A stretch of DNA of 64,000 nt, from positions 55,477,936 to 55,541,935 of the forward strand of contig CM077016.1 of NCBI GenBank assembly GCA_039090855.1, read 5' to 3'. The DNA comes from Macrothele yani. Its lineage: Eukaryota > Arthropoda > Arachnida > Araneae > Macrothelidae. The notes under the pieces are model-generated. The model did not search any database and was not told the DNA's origin. It saw only the letters and a list, made by a program, of their open reading frames with translations. Made by a program: the position numbers and the translations under genes. Positions 1 through 12,435 of the stretch are shown here, piece after piece. Every line of letters begins with the position of its first letter. The first letter of the stretch is position 1.

Positions 1-75
1 ATTCGTAGGATGACTGATGCAGAAGTCCAAAGAATTAAGAAAGAAACAATCATCACATTAAAAAAGCAACTGTAA
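1..75 (+). CDS. Possible 3' end of a coding region cut by the window edge
   Basis: The frame is open from base 1 and ends with TAA after 24 codons. The peptide is charged and helix-prone and contains MTDAEVQRIKKE. The upstream part is outside the window and I do not recognise it. It could equally be a chance open frame. Confidence 0.2.
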   Translation: MRRMTDAEVQRIKKETIITLKKQL

Positions 76-1496
76 TTTTTGAGTACTTTTGTGTTACTTT
101 TAAGTAAATAATGAACTAAAATCCCTGGCTTTCACAGCATTGCCATAGTTCATTAGTTAGACCTAAAAATCCATAGAGATTATATACTAAATATTTGTCT
201 CTTTTCTGAATATGTTTCAACTGAATAGCAAACGAAATCCATAACTAATACAACTAGCGCAGCTAAATTAATGAATGTAATTCATAAGTGATTACATGCC
301 ATGGAATAGCTCTGCAGGCTTCTCACAGCACATAGGCTTCCATGAGCATAAATAGTACTGGATTCATTGCATTATGTTTTCTGTCAGAATGCTTGTAAGT
401 AAAAAAGAAATAATTATTTCAATCTTTTTGCAGTCCTCTATCTCCGTAATGCATTACACTTTTCTGTCACTGCATTTTCTACACTTTTCCAACCCTGACA
501 ATCACCACATAGATTTTTTAAATGCTGCATGTTTTTTTCTTTTTTACCAGTATATTATCTACAGAACCTGAATTTATAACTTTTTAACAGATAATTTTCA
601 CACAATACGAAAGAAATTACAATATTTATTGCAAATCATTAAATCTAAAGTTAAATTTAGGCAAAAGGGTCAGATTACAAGATGCCTGGGTGACCTGGCA
701 CCTGAGATTAGCCAAGCCCTGTGTGTGACTCAGAATGAATGAAATCCTAGCTTTGGTATTTGTTAATTACCATCACAAAACTCTACCACAAATGCAGACA
801 AAACCATGTCAACACAAAAGGAATAGCCCAACATCCAAACATATATGTGGGGAAAATATACAGAAAATACTACCAACTTCATCTGTAGAAACGAATGTTA
901 CCTAATCTTCAAATGGATTTCAATACACAGACCACTGAGGAACACAGGTAACACATAAGTATGAAATTAGTCCCTTCTTTTGAAAGCTGCTCCTGTGGCA
1001 GAAGGTTGTAGTCTATCATAGCTTGCATACACTAAAAGTCTGAATCTAGTACACAAAAACATTGCATGCTGTTGATTACCTGGGTGTGCATTATGCTTGC
1101 ATACTTTCTTTGTTGATTCATAAAATCATGCACTAAAAATAATACAAATTACAAATATAAAAGTGAGTACATCCCTGTGTAACTCAGATCATTAGTTGGT
1201 ATGTCTCTTAGGGTCATCAAATATCTTTGGGCATCTAGGTCCCCCCACCACCCCACCCCCACATCCCTCTCCCCCATATACTGGAAGCTACATAAGATGT
1301 ATCTCAGGTATGGGTTAATGCAAAGTTGGATAACACTTGCTTGCTCATGACAGAAATTTGTTCTGAATGTAGATGGTGATTTGTTGAATAATACCAAAGA
1401 AGAAACAAGTGAAATGTCAACAATAATGGATTTCACAAATAATATATTCAGTTTTCAAAAATGTCAACAATGAAAGCCTCAGTGAGTGGTCATGAA
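76..1496. other. AT-rich DNA with no recognised feature
   Basis: Only short open frames occur and none shows a domain. A C-rich stretch near 1240-1275 is simple sequence. I see no repeat termini here. Confidence 0.5.
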
Positions 1497-2688
1497 GTGT
1501 TTCAGGGTTCATACTCTTTTGAAAATGGAAATTAAGGAGTTCTTAAGGACCTTCAGGCTATTTTTAAGGACCTTTAAATATTTTTTAAGGACTTCATAAT
1601 CGCTGCATGCAAATATACACAATATACAAAAAGTGAGTTAACTATTACAACATAAGTCATTTTAACACAATAAATCAATTTTGTTGAAACTAATGAATAT
1701 TCCATGGCACAAATATATTAATTAAAATTAGTTCTACTAAAATAAACCTAAATACTCCAACAGAAAAACCAACTAACTTAAAAGTTCCTTATATACATTA
1801 TTTACTGGTAATACTGGATCCATTATTTGTCCTGAACCATATCTTTGCATCTACAGAACTAACACTCTGCTTCTTCGTATTGTGGTGTGAAGCATAAAAT
1901 TTATTTACTTTGGAATTTCAATTTTCAACAAATTTTCACTCATTAATTGTGATTATATCTTTGTGGTTTTGGAAACTTTTTAAATTTGCATAATTTGTTT
2001 TTCCTTCAAAGTTTATCCGAATTTATATTTTTTCATTTATTTACAAATTCAATTTAACAAAAACAGTATTACAAATACAGCTTAGAATTTCATATGGCTG
2101 TGATTGTCAGTCTTTAAAATTTTGGTATCCTTTACCTTTCCATTCAATAACTTAATTCCTTCCATTAGAATTACTTTTACAAATATGTACAGACACAGGC
2201 TAAGAAACTAAATGCATTAATTCTGTGGGTGGCATCATTACAAGTGCTGCAGCTGGAAAAATAACACTTTTATAAAAATGCAGCACAGCTTGTTAGACCT
2301 GTTTTAGGTTAATGAAGCAAGTAAACACACTATCTAAATCAAATCGAAACACACAAGTTCATCGAAACTAAAATCATATCATCAGAATTGAAAGCCTTAA
2401 GTTCAATAAAAATGTTTGCATAAATTTCAAAACTACATTGGCAGAATTCAAAGAATCAAAACTGAACAGTGAAGCATCACTTTCTTTTAAGTATTTATTT
2501 ATTTATTTATTTACAACGCAGCCTCCGAATTCCCAAATCTGGAGAAAAATTTGGTTTTCATAGAATAACACATTTTTGCTTGTGTAACTGTTGCATTTTT
2601 ATTTTTATTTTAAATTATACAGCTGTAGCACTTGTAGTAACTTCTTCCATACACTTAATGCAGGTTGATTTTCAACATTTGGTAATAG

Positions 2689-5662
2689 CAGGGTTGTGAG
2701 TGCCCCTACCATGTTTTGGAGCAATTCTTGGAGCAGGGAAATATGTAATTGGGAGCAGAAAATTTGCATTTTGGAGCAGAACTCAGGTTTTGGAGCAGCT
2801 AATGATAGTATTTTTAATTGTTTTAAGTCCATGCTGTGCTTTAAGTTATGTTTATATACTGAATTACCATTATTTTATGAACTATGAAAAAATGTTATAC
2901 TTCAGGTTTGTTGACATTTTACTGCTTCTCTTACGACTGTTAATTAGCATTTCTGTCGTTCCTACAGTGAGATAAATAGAAAAACAATTTTATACTACCC
3001 ACGATTTATTGAAAACTACATGGCCTGCAATATTTTAAGCGTATAACAACATTAATATCAGGGATTTTCTTCTGAATGCATTTGTTTCGCTGTAACACAA
3101 ATAGGAAATAGGATGCTGCCGCGTCCAAGAACTGTTGCTATTGATACTGAACGCTTGCTAATATACACTTAGGAAGAATAAATAATATGTAATTACTGTT
3201 TGTTATTTGGTTGATTTTTAGCAGCATATTTTTCGAGATTCATGGCATTCAGATTAAAATACATTATTTCTGAAACCAACCAACTGGCAAGCCACGCATA
3301 CGTGGTTTGCGTGTTCATCACAAACTCCTAAGGTTTTCTGAAGGAAAGCATACCTTCGATATAAAAGGAAAACTAATGTAACATTTAATAATCAAATTGG
3401 AACCAAAACTATAAGATACAGTGAAAACTATATGCATCATCTTTAAGCAGTTGCACCATGATACTCTTCATACAATGTTTTTATCAAGTAATTATCAATG
3501 TCAAACTTTAGTTATTGCTGTGAACAATTACAAATGGAACCAAAACTATAAGATGATAGTGAGATTTAGTAAAGTTGGTTAGATAAAAGCTGCTTCTATC
3601 GCTTAACGCTTGCACAGCGACGTTTTTGGCACGAGATACTACTGAAGAAGAGGGGGGGGGGCCTCTTCTTCAGTAGTAGAATCAGTGTATGACTTTTTTG
3701 TTGTTGCTGTCTGAAAGAGCCACTGTTCTTGCATACATGGGATCCTGCATGTATGGACATGGACATTAAGCAGACGATTGCGAGTTAGTAAGTGGTTCAA
3801 TGCACCTTCCATCTGGAAAAAGAAAAGTTTCGAGGGTGAAGATGTTCCCCAAGGTAGATAAAAATGAGAAAAAGAAAACCTCCTAAAATTTCTGATCCCT
3901 GAGCGTACGGGGCAAAATTCAGACTTTAAGTAAGAACCAAAAGATCAGTATTCCTGATAATTGATTACAAGTTATGCGATATAAACAATCCTTTCATTTA
4001 TCCATAGCGCTCGTAAGAGATTTTAATTAACATACATGAGACTGACGAAGAAAAACACAAAGCTGTACTTTTTAATTTGGTGAAAAATCAGACTACACGG
4101 TGAGAAAGTGTGAATATTACAAAGCATGAACAAAACTGAATCGTTTACTGTAATTTATTTATGAAAATATTTAACTCGATTACACCACTGTATTCACAAT
4201 TATAAAATTAGTGAATTCCAAACAAAATAGGGTGGTTTTGAAAGAGAGCTTCAAACAGTTTTTTTTTCCTGGTTTTGTTCTTGTACTTGCTAAAACATTC
4301 GCTCTGGTTTCCTCTTGCGAGCAAACCCTACTTTCTTCTCAGCAAGTTCCACAGCCATGTTTGTCTTTTGTTGACTCTACCACTGCACAGCATCCACTGT
4401 TTACTTTTTTTTTTTTTTCTGCTGATAGTTTCCCTTACCATTTTTCTTTGTTACTTTTCTTTCTTTTTTTCTGTTTTTTTTTATTCCCTTAGATGACAAT
4501 TTTATCCATCATGTTTAAAGAACTTTCAGCATGAGAACCATGAATTCTGATATCAGAGCTTTTACTATTTTAGATAAATGGTGTAATTTTCAGAGAATGA
4601 ATACTTTTTTTTTTTTTTTTTTTTTAACACCATGCATCAATTCTTACAAATTTCCAAACTTCGTCACTTCTGTTTATGGAAATTTCCCCCACCCTTATCA
4701 AGCTAAAATGCACACACATTTATGAGGGTGATAACATTTAACAACTACATAGGAGTCAAAACATCGCGGGGAAGGGGGATACCATTACGGAACAAATCTT
4801 TGTTCCGTCTGACTTCAGTTTTCGGAAATTTATCCAACATTTTCAAGCTGAAATACAATTATTTATGGAATAAAATGATATCTAACAATACTGGGTAGAG
4901 GAAACATCACGAGAAAAAAAAATTACGATTACCAGTGAAATCTTACCTCCGTCTACTTTCCGTTTTCAAAGGATGAAATTCCGTCCTCCGACGGAGAATA
5001 CGACCCCCCCCACCACCACCACCAATCCTCTCAAAATTTCATTTCAGTTATGCATCGATTTCGTACATGGTCCAAATGATAACAAAAAAAAGACGGAATT
5101 CCTCGAATCAGCGTGAGAATCTCGTCACCGAAGATTACGGGGAAATTTTCGGGCGGCCTAACTCCCGTTTTCGGAAATCGTCGACTACAATTTCAAGCTG
5201 AAATTATGCAACGAAATATATTTAACAATACTGAACAGAAGCAACATCGCGAGAGAAAAAAAAATATGATAACGGGAAAAATATGCACTTCGTTTAACTT
5301 CAGTTTCCGAACGCTTAAAAAGACAAAACGTCCCCAGACGGAACACGACCCCCCCCCCCCAACTAATATCCCGAAAATTTCTTCACTTTTGCATCGATCA
5401 TGTAAATGACACAACAACAACAACAACAACAAAAAACCGGAGGGGACTCCGTGAATCCGCGGAAGAATCTCACATACGAATTAACCGCTGAATCGATTTC
5501 GAATGTCGTAAGATAACTCTAAAAAATCGATGACCGCTAAATTTTAACTTTTGGCGTAAAATTGGCGCAGATTTCGTCGAAATGGTGATTTTTTTAGCAG
5601 AATGGCACAAGAACAACATTTTGGCGCGGGCTGGCGCAATTGTCACAGGTCTGGCAGCCCTG
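2689..5662. mobile_element. Nested CAGGG...CCCTG element with internal repeat modules (family B, copy 1)
   Basis: It starts CAGGGTTGTGAGTGCC and ends GGCAGCCCTG, inside the element at 1503-6600. Subterminal TTTTGGAGCA / TTTTGGCGCR motifs occur in the same orientation near both ends. The flanking hexamers are TAATAG and CAACAG, which could be a 6-bp duplication changed by two transitions. From about 4640 to 5440 there are several diverged modules, each with an AACAATACTG...CATCGCGAGA core. The family is confirmed by a second, inverted copy from 7503. I see no transposase. Confidence 0.5.
3637..3678. repeat. Perfect 17-bp inverted repeat around a G8 loop
   Basis: TACTACTGAAGAAGAGG is followed by eight G residues and then its exact reverse complement. 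It sits inside the nested element. It may be a foldback made by template switching or an assembly artefact. Confidence 0.8.
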
Positions 5663-6021
5663 CAACAGTGTATAGGTGTAAAAGCTAAAACAAACTGCAG
5701 TAACAAGACACCTATGAAATTTCCTTCAGAATTTTTACTTCTATTATATATCTTTTTTTGCTCTTAAACTTAAAAAAACAGTAATGCAATTTAACAATGA
5801 CTGCAAGGAAATTATATAATGTACATATTCACTTTTTTGAGGTCAAACAAAGCACGTAGGCCTACAATGAAATCAATTTTTCAGCTCCTTTTTTGCAACT
5901 ACTGACATGGTAATTTCTGCCAATTCTTCATTTTTTTCCTTTATTAATTTTCGAAAACTATTTGATTGAAGGAAGCAGTTTATATCTCTCATCAATTCCC
6001 CTTGGTCATCTGCACGTTTCT

Positions 6022-6150
6022 CTAATTCTCGGCAATATATATATTTTTTTCTACTTTCAGTTTTTTCGTACTAAGCATTTGCAATTCCTCCTCAATCAAT
6101 TTACGTTTCCTCCCAAATGTTGCTTGGCACATTTTTTTCTTTTTCGGCAT
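6022..6150 (-). pseudogene. Short lysine-rich N-terminal frame inside the 1.5-6.6 kb element
   Basis: A 42-codon frame starts at an ATG and begins MPKKKKMCQATFGRKRK, followed by a charged segment that could be helical, then meets TAG. A basic start followed by a coiled-coil-like stretch suits the N-terminus of a nuclear transposase, but nothing recognisable follows. I do not identify a family. The frame lies within the transposon, so it is more likely element-derived than a host gene. Confidence 0.25.
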
Positions 6151-6606
6151 CTAAATATTGAACATATTTCTGTCTAGCTGAAAAGACAGAAGCTCTAAGC
6201 TCTTTACTTAGTACCACATTCTCTAATAAATAACAGAAGATAACGATCTGAACTGCACTGACCCTGCGCAAAGAAAACATGAAGCCAGCAATAAATCTAA
6301 TCTAAACCAAAGGGATTTGAAGGTAGCTGGTTGGCTAACTGCCATAAGCAATACAGAACATGGTGACGTAAAACCATCATCAGTACCATCTGGCCTGCGT
6401 AACGCGCGCATTTCTTTGGTTAAAAAAACAAAAATCACGACCTTTTTAACGACCGAATATAATATAATTACGGTGTTTTCAAGGACTTTTTAAGAGCCCT
6501 TAAAAACAGAACAGAAATTAAGGAGTTCTTAAGGACTTTTTAAGGGCCCTTAAAAAGGCAAATGGAAATTAAGGAGTTCTTAAGGACCGTACGAACCCTG
6601 GTGTTT

Positions 6607-7502
6607 CATATCAATCAAATTTATACGAGTCACATAAGTATCATCGCTGCCATTATGAATCTATCTGAACAGGTAGTATGTCAAGAACCAAAAAATAACA
6701 AGTGTTTCAATCAGAGCACACACTAGGGTTTGTCGAAAATACCAAAATATTTTTGATCAAATCGCTACAGTGAGGAAAAGCTGCCCCTAGTATACCTAAA
6801 GATAACAGGGTTCCCGATAGCGTGCGCAGACGGGCGTTTTGCGCTAAGAAATTTTAATTCGCGCAAGAAAATGAAATGGGTGCGCGCAGAAAGATTTCAA
6901 TCGTGAGCTATTAGCATGGAAAACCTATGAAGGTGATGCCGTTTCAGATCATGTGTGCCGATTTCACGACGTCACGGTACAATCTCAGTATTTCCTTTCC
7001 GGTCGTGTATATAAACGGATTACGGGATAATCCACGTAGAGTGCAACGAGACGAAAGCCCACACGCTGCTAAGGGTGCCAACAATTATGGTTTCGGCCAC
7101 ATGATTACCGAATTACGGACAGGTTGGAAGAATTGCGGATTTTAATTTCGTAAAAGTCTGAACTTTGTGTCCTTTTTTGTTAAAATCACGGTTTAAACTG
7201 CGATAATGATTCAGAAAAGCCGATATCGGTGCAATGACGTCCGCATATACCTGCCAAGTATTCCGGATTTTCCAAAAGTTTTACGGTCGGAAGATAGTTT
7301 CTACCGGATTTTTGCTAAAATGGCTCTTGAATTGTATTTTTACTGATGGAAATTGATATCATTGTTATTGTCGCTTAGTGTAAACTCCTGCTTTTGTTTT
7401 ATTATGATCTCGTAGCGATTGAACCTTATGTTATCTCATGTTTCTAGCTAAGAGCGATCGCACACACCCCTCCCCCGCCAATCCTTCCAAACTTGCTCTA
7501 CC
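6607..7502. other. Unassigned DNA between two transposons
   Basis: No supported gene. A segment at about 6755-6800 (CAAATCGCTACAGTG... CTAGTATACCTAAA) resembles 13960-14010, so it is a dispersed repeat. The CAGGGTTCCCG near 6808 could be one end of another element, but I found no partner end. Confidence 0.4.
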
Positions 7503-8449
7503 TCAGTGTTGCAATAGCTGCGCTAATTGCGCCAAAGTGAAAATTTTTTTTTTTAATTCTGCGCCATGCAGAGTTCGCCAAAATGAGTAATTACGCGTCT
7601 AGTACGCATCAAAAAGTGTTTATGCATCAAAATTTTACCAATGCGTAAAAATACGCATCGGGACAGTATTTCGTCTTTCAAAATCGGAAGTAAACGAAAT
7701 AAAGATTTCCATAATCGTAATTTTTTTTTTTTCCTGCGATGTTGCCTCTGTCCAGTATTGTTGTTATACATCACTTTATTCCACAAATATTTGTATTTCA
7801 GTTGGAAAATGGAGAGAAAATTTCCGAAAACTGAAATTCGACGACGCAAAAATTTTCCTGTAATCTTCAGGCATGAGTGTGCAACAGCTTCGAGAAATTT
7901 ATCCCTTTCCGGCATAATTGGAGTTTTCCTCGAGATCGATGCATAACTGAACAGAAATTTCGGGGCAATTGGTAGCGAAGGAGAATGTTTTTCGCTGGAA
8001 ACTTTCGAAAACGGAAGTTTCGTCTTTCAAAACTTTCGAAAACAGAAGTTAGATGCAGGAAAGATTTCTCTCATAATCGTAATTTTATTTTTCACGCGAT
8101 GTTTCCTCTGCCTAGTATTGCTGTTAAATATCATTTTATTTTATAAATATTTGTATTTCAAATGGAAAATGGAAGGAAACTGTCCGAAAATTGGACGTAG
8201 CAAAGATTTCTCCCGTAATTGTACCCCCCCCACACACACACACAACAATGTTCTGAACATGTATCCTGTATTCTTAAATATTCCCCCACCCCCCAAAATA
8301 ACATTTGCATTTCAGCTTGACAAAGAGAGGGGGGGATAAAGATTTTTCCCGTAACCGTAATTCTTTTTCCTGAAAATGAAAGTGAAGAAGCTGAAAATTT
8401 GTAAGAATTGATGCATGGTGTTCAAAAGTATTCATATTCTCAAAGTTAC
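7503..8449. mobile_element. Family B copy 2, inverted relative to copy 1 (part before the 8.45-kb insertion)
   Basis: It begins CAGTGTTGCAATAGCTGCGC followed by AATTGCGCC, matching the reverse complement of the right end of the 2689-5662 element. The modules with AGGCAACATCGCGAG cores are present in reverse orientation. The segment near 8390-8449 pairs with 4590-4645. The match resumes beyond the inserted element, at 11894-11975, against about 4450-4570. The far end was not found, so the copy is probably truncated or decayed. Confidence 0.5.
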
Positions 8450-8454
8450 ACTAT

Positions 8455-11400
8455 CAGGGATCATAGCATACTTCTGGAAAATTTTAGGTAGGAATTTTAG
8501 GAATTTTTAGAAATATTTTAGGAAAATTTTAGGAGTTTATTTCAATAAAAACTAGATCTATATTTGTATACATCTAGTAAAACAACTTTGTATACATTGT
8601 AAAGAGTTTGCTTCACACCCTTCAACTATATATACTGATAGACTGCGCATGGCATCAAAATTTCTGGCTCCAACATAAAATCACATGACATCAGTCAAAA
8701 AGATGGGTTACACCTGCTGTGCTTATGGTTGCTCTGAGTAATATAGTAAAGGAAGTTCTATGATTTTTCATGGGTAAGAAACAAATTAAATAAAGTCAAT
8801 AAAGTTTAATTACTTAACCAGAAACTTGCAGCTATTGATATAAAAATATAGTAACTTAAGAAAAAAAAAAATGGAATGCATGTTCCAAATTCTTCGCAAA
8901 TGTTCATCACATTATAAATCACGAAATGTAAACAACCCGATCATGCATGTATATAGCTCATAAGTAAACTTACCTGAAGAGTTTTCATTATATATGAGGC
9001 GCATTCACATAATACACTGAAAACACTGAAGTTCTGCAGCGTAAATTAGTAATCATAACAGCATTTTTACACGAAATTTGGAGTCTGATGATGACGTGCC
9101 CAATGTTGGAGCCATGGTGGCTTTGATGCAGCTACTGCCAATACGCAGTCCATTAGTATATATGGTCGAAGTTCACATCCAAATTTTTTGCATAATGTCG
9201 AAAGTTTAAGTATGATTTACTTCTAATGTTCAGTTCTTATCTTTTCACGTGTTATTATCATATTCAAGTATATTTACAACATTCAAGTTTCACTTTGAAC
9301 ACTAATATGCTGTTGAACCAGAAGCAATTCACGATTTTCACAGTAAAGTTTTCAGGTTTCACATTAAATTATAATATCCTAAAAAGGTAATTGAAAACCA
9401 AGAACTATGTACAATTGTTCACTGAATTACTTTTTTCATATTATTGTTTTAACCTTTTCCTGATAAGCCTATCTTTTTCTGCTTCCACCACAACTAATTT
9501 ACTTTCAGTTTTCTTTATTTCAGCTGAACCTTGTATGATCAAGTTAGAGGCAACTACTATTTCAACAGTATTTTGTTTTTCTACAGCTTTTCTCATTCTT
9601 TCTGTTCCCTCTTGAATTACTGCTAGGGAGGCTTCTTTATCTTTTTTAAGTCTATTTATTTCTGCATCATTTTCTTTTCTTTTGTCATCAAACTCAGCTT
9701 TTCTTTTTTTCTCTAGCTGCTTTTCCTTATTTTCCCTCTCTTTCTGCTTCCTTTCTTTTACCTTTTTTTATTCTTCTTCCTTCAGCTTATCAACATACTC
9801 TTTATAAAATTTATGTGAATCACGAACACTATTTAACAAATTTCTTGTTATGGGAACTTTACTTACACATCCATAGTGTTTAATGGCCCCTTTAACTATT
9901 CTTAATGATGTTATAGTTGAGTCCTTTAAGTTAGCCTTGTCCTTCCTTAACAGAGCAGTGTTAATCGAAAATCCCCTTTCTGCATCAGCATTACCATGAG
10001 GTAAAACTAAAATTGACTTGATGAGTTTAGCAAGATTTGAGTATTTTTCTTTTCCGCTAGAGTCTTTAATACTAAATATATTACGCCAGTAATGATCAAT
10101 CCGCACTCGAATATGCCCTTCCTCTGAAAATTTTACGAGTTCATCTAAAGTTGGCTTATCGCAATTTAAAAGTTTCCACTCTTCTCTTACTCTATCAATT
10201 TGTTCCTCAGAAAGATGCAAAACACTTGAAATTCTGGTTATTTCCAAAAGTCCTTCAGTGACTGAAAGTTGAGTTGACTCTTTCTTTAGTTCTTTTACCT
10301 TTAAAACTTCTATGACTCTTAGCTTTTGATTGCAGAATGGCAAATTTGACTTTAAATATTTTGTGGTTGCAATTAGTGATGATCTTACATCTAAGAGAAA
10401 TAAATTCTGCCTGGTCTCCTGAACATTCCTGAGGAGATTTTTGTCTTCATACCAACTTCCAACTCCCCTAGTTTTTTCCATGAATTTTTGTTTTCAAAAT
10501 CTACATTCTTTATTTAGGTCTTCTCCAAATTTCCCTGCAATAACATCATCTTGGATAAACTGAGCCATAACATTCCTCATTAAAATATTTAAATCAGAAT
10601 ATAACTGGTGTATTTTTGGTTCTTCACTCTGATAACATAATGAAAACTTTTAAAAATTTTGGTGTGAAAATGAAATTAATGCTAAATAGCAAGGAGTTAG
10701 CTCATTTTTCAGGAAACTGTGAATCCTTTTATACCTTGCCGAATTGCGTAGTTGTTTTTCAAATATTTTTTGAGATGGCAAGAAGTTTAAAAAATATTCT
10801 GTAATATTTAGCCATTGATCCAAAAGTTTGGAATTTCTGCAAATGTTCTTGTCCTTTATGATGCGCTTTTACTTGTGAAAAGCCACTATTAGAAATATTG
10901 AAAATTTCTGAACACAATATACACTTAGCAGAAAATATTGTTTCAGTTGCAGAACACCATTCTTTCAACTTCACTCCGTCCAATTCTTTGGCGAGCCACG
11001 CATCTTGAAATTTCGTTTTGGATTTAGGCATCTTAAACACTTGTATTACTAACCAGAAAATGAAAGGGAAGTACAAAAACACGTTCTAATATTGCAAAAC
11101 CAGAGAACTTCCCGAAGTTTGGCTGCGAAGATGTCAGAAGATAGAAAAAAAAAAAAAAGGCAAGTCACCACTAAAGAACTAAACCTGCACACAGCACAGA
11201 GAACACCATAAAAGACGCAAAACCAGAAACTATCATACGCATCTCACGCAAGTTCAGTCAAAGAGAGTCGGAGCCGAGATATATTGTGCATCGAAAGTCG
11301 CTGTCGCCGACGCACGATCGAAGGTCAATGATCACGTGCTCTACTGCCTGCCACGATAACACTCAGCTACCATCCCATCGTCGTTACCGGAGGTTACGGA

Positions 11401-11887
11401 AGGAGACCACATGTTTCCTCTTTGCTTCCACCCACCTGCAGTTTACAATAACAAAACATCAGCAGAAAGAAGAGCGTCCACGAGGCATGTCCAAAAATAA
11501 AGTATGATCTTCTGCGTGCCACGGAGTTCGTCTGCAAAGCGCAAACCAGGGGTGAAAATGACCCCTCCCCTTTTCCATTAGATCTCCGTTACTCTCAAAA
11601 ACTGTTTGAAGGCACAAAGGTGGAGCACCCCCCTCCCGTTCCGAAGCATGTGCATCTCGATGGAGTCATTTTCCCTCCCTTAGCGCCGCAGCATATAGGC
11701 TGTGTTTCTACAATAACAGGTTTTTTACCTTACCATAATGGTAAATTTATTGGCATTAATGACAGTTGTACTTTTTAATAAATAAGCTTAGGAAAATTTT
11801 AGGAAGAATAGTCAATTTTAGGTGTAATTTTAGGAATTTAAGGAGGGTCACAAAATATTAGGAATTTTAGGAGGAATGCGATCCCTG
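8455..11887 (-). mobile_element. hAT-like transposon, CAGGGATC termini, 6-bp target duplication, decayed transposase
   Basis: The ends are CAGGGATC and GATCCCTG, flanked by CACTAT at 8449-8454 and again at 11888-11893. Subterminal arrays of TTTTAGGAATTTTAGG-type motifs run in the same direction at both ends. A minus-strand transposase remnant occupies 9441-11082. The stretch from 11100 to 11700 is less AT-rich and probably holds the element's promoter and leader. The insertion site lies inside family B copy 2, so this element is the younger of the two. Confidence 0.8.
9441..11082 (-). pseudogene. hAT-like transposase, internally deleted, with coiled-coil tail
   Basis: The N-terminal part (10759-11082) has a zinc-finger-like CILCSEIF...HHKGQEH arrangement with C2...H2 spacing, typical of the BED-type fingers of hAT transposases. 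The C-terminal part (9768-10481, 237 codons) contains LPHGNADAERGFS, which matches the hAT dimerisation region motif. Only about 430 codons are accounted for, against 600 or more in complete hAT proteins, so the catalytic middle is missing or split between 10482 and 10758. The 237-codon frame ends at TAA (9768-9770). The same frame stays open for another 109 codons of Lys/Glu-rich coiled-coil sequence down to 9441, so that TAA looks like a nonsense mutation. It would bind element ends in the nucleus. Confidence 0.65.
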
Positions 11888-11893
11888 CACTAT

Positions 11894-12435
11894 TCATCCT
11901 TTATCTAAAATAGCGCTATTGTGCATTCGTGATGGATAAAATTGTCATCCAAGGGCATTAAAAAAAAAGTCACTATCTTGTCATTGCTTAAATGAAATAA
12001 AGTTATTTCTAAAATTGCATCATTCAATTTTTAAAAAAAAATTCAAAACCTTGAAAATTATCACAATTTCTGAACTCCATCAATGAGTGATTGATACAGA
12101 AAAATAATTGAATACAAGTATCATCAAACATACAGCTAGCACATCCCATACATTACCACTCTCCCCTAATAATAGATAATCATAAATTAACAGTTCTGTT
12201 ACTGTCTCAAATCTTCTTGATTTTATAGTAAATTTTGATTTTTGCAAGCAATCTTCTTGATTTAGGAACATTTGGGGGAAGGGGGGGAGCAATTGTGGTA
12301 ACATACTTTGATAATCACTGCAAGCGAGTTGCCATGCCTAGGTTCAACAGGTGAAAATTTGCCAAACTCGTGTCTGAAGAATTTCAGTATCTTGGCATTC
12401 CGTGGATGAACTGTCTTGCCTTATGTGATAAGACT
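11894..12435. other. Remainder of family B copy 2, then unassigned DNA
   Basis: Bases 11894-11975 continue the inverted family B match (GATGGATAAAATTGTCATC occurs in reverse near 4495-4515). Beyond that I see only AT-rich DNA with no coding signal. Confidence 0.4.

Larger units (their letters stand above)
1503..6600. mobile_element. DNA transposon with CAGGGTTC termini and 6-bp target duplication (hAT6-like)
   Basis: The left end reads CAGGGTTCATAC and the right end GTACGAACCCTG, giving inverted termini with one mismatch over 12 bases. The bases just outside are GTGTTT on both sides (1497-1502 and 6601-6606), an exact 6-bp target-site duplication. Both ends carry copies of AATTAAGGAGTTCTTAAGGA in the same orientation. 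CAGGG termini suggest the hAT superfamily, in which some lineages make 5- or 6-bp duplications. No complete transposase is visible; the interior holds another element (2689-5662) and a short minus-strand frame at 6022-6150. The boundaries are well supported; the superfamily is inferred from the termini. Confidence 0.75.

Noticed and set aside
4211..4496. Hydrophobic Phe/Ser-rich frames as membrane proteins
   Set aside because: They are translations of T-rich simple sequence.
6808..7500. Another CAGGG element starting at 6808
   Set aside because: No matching CCCTG end or duplicated flank was found downstream.
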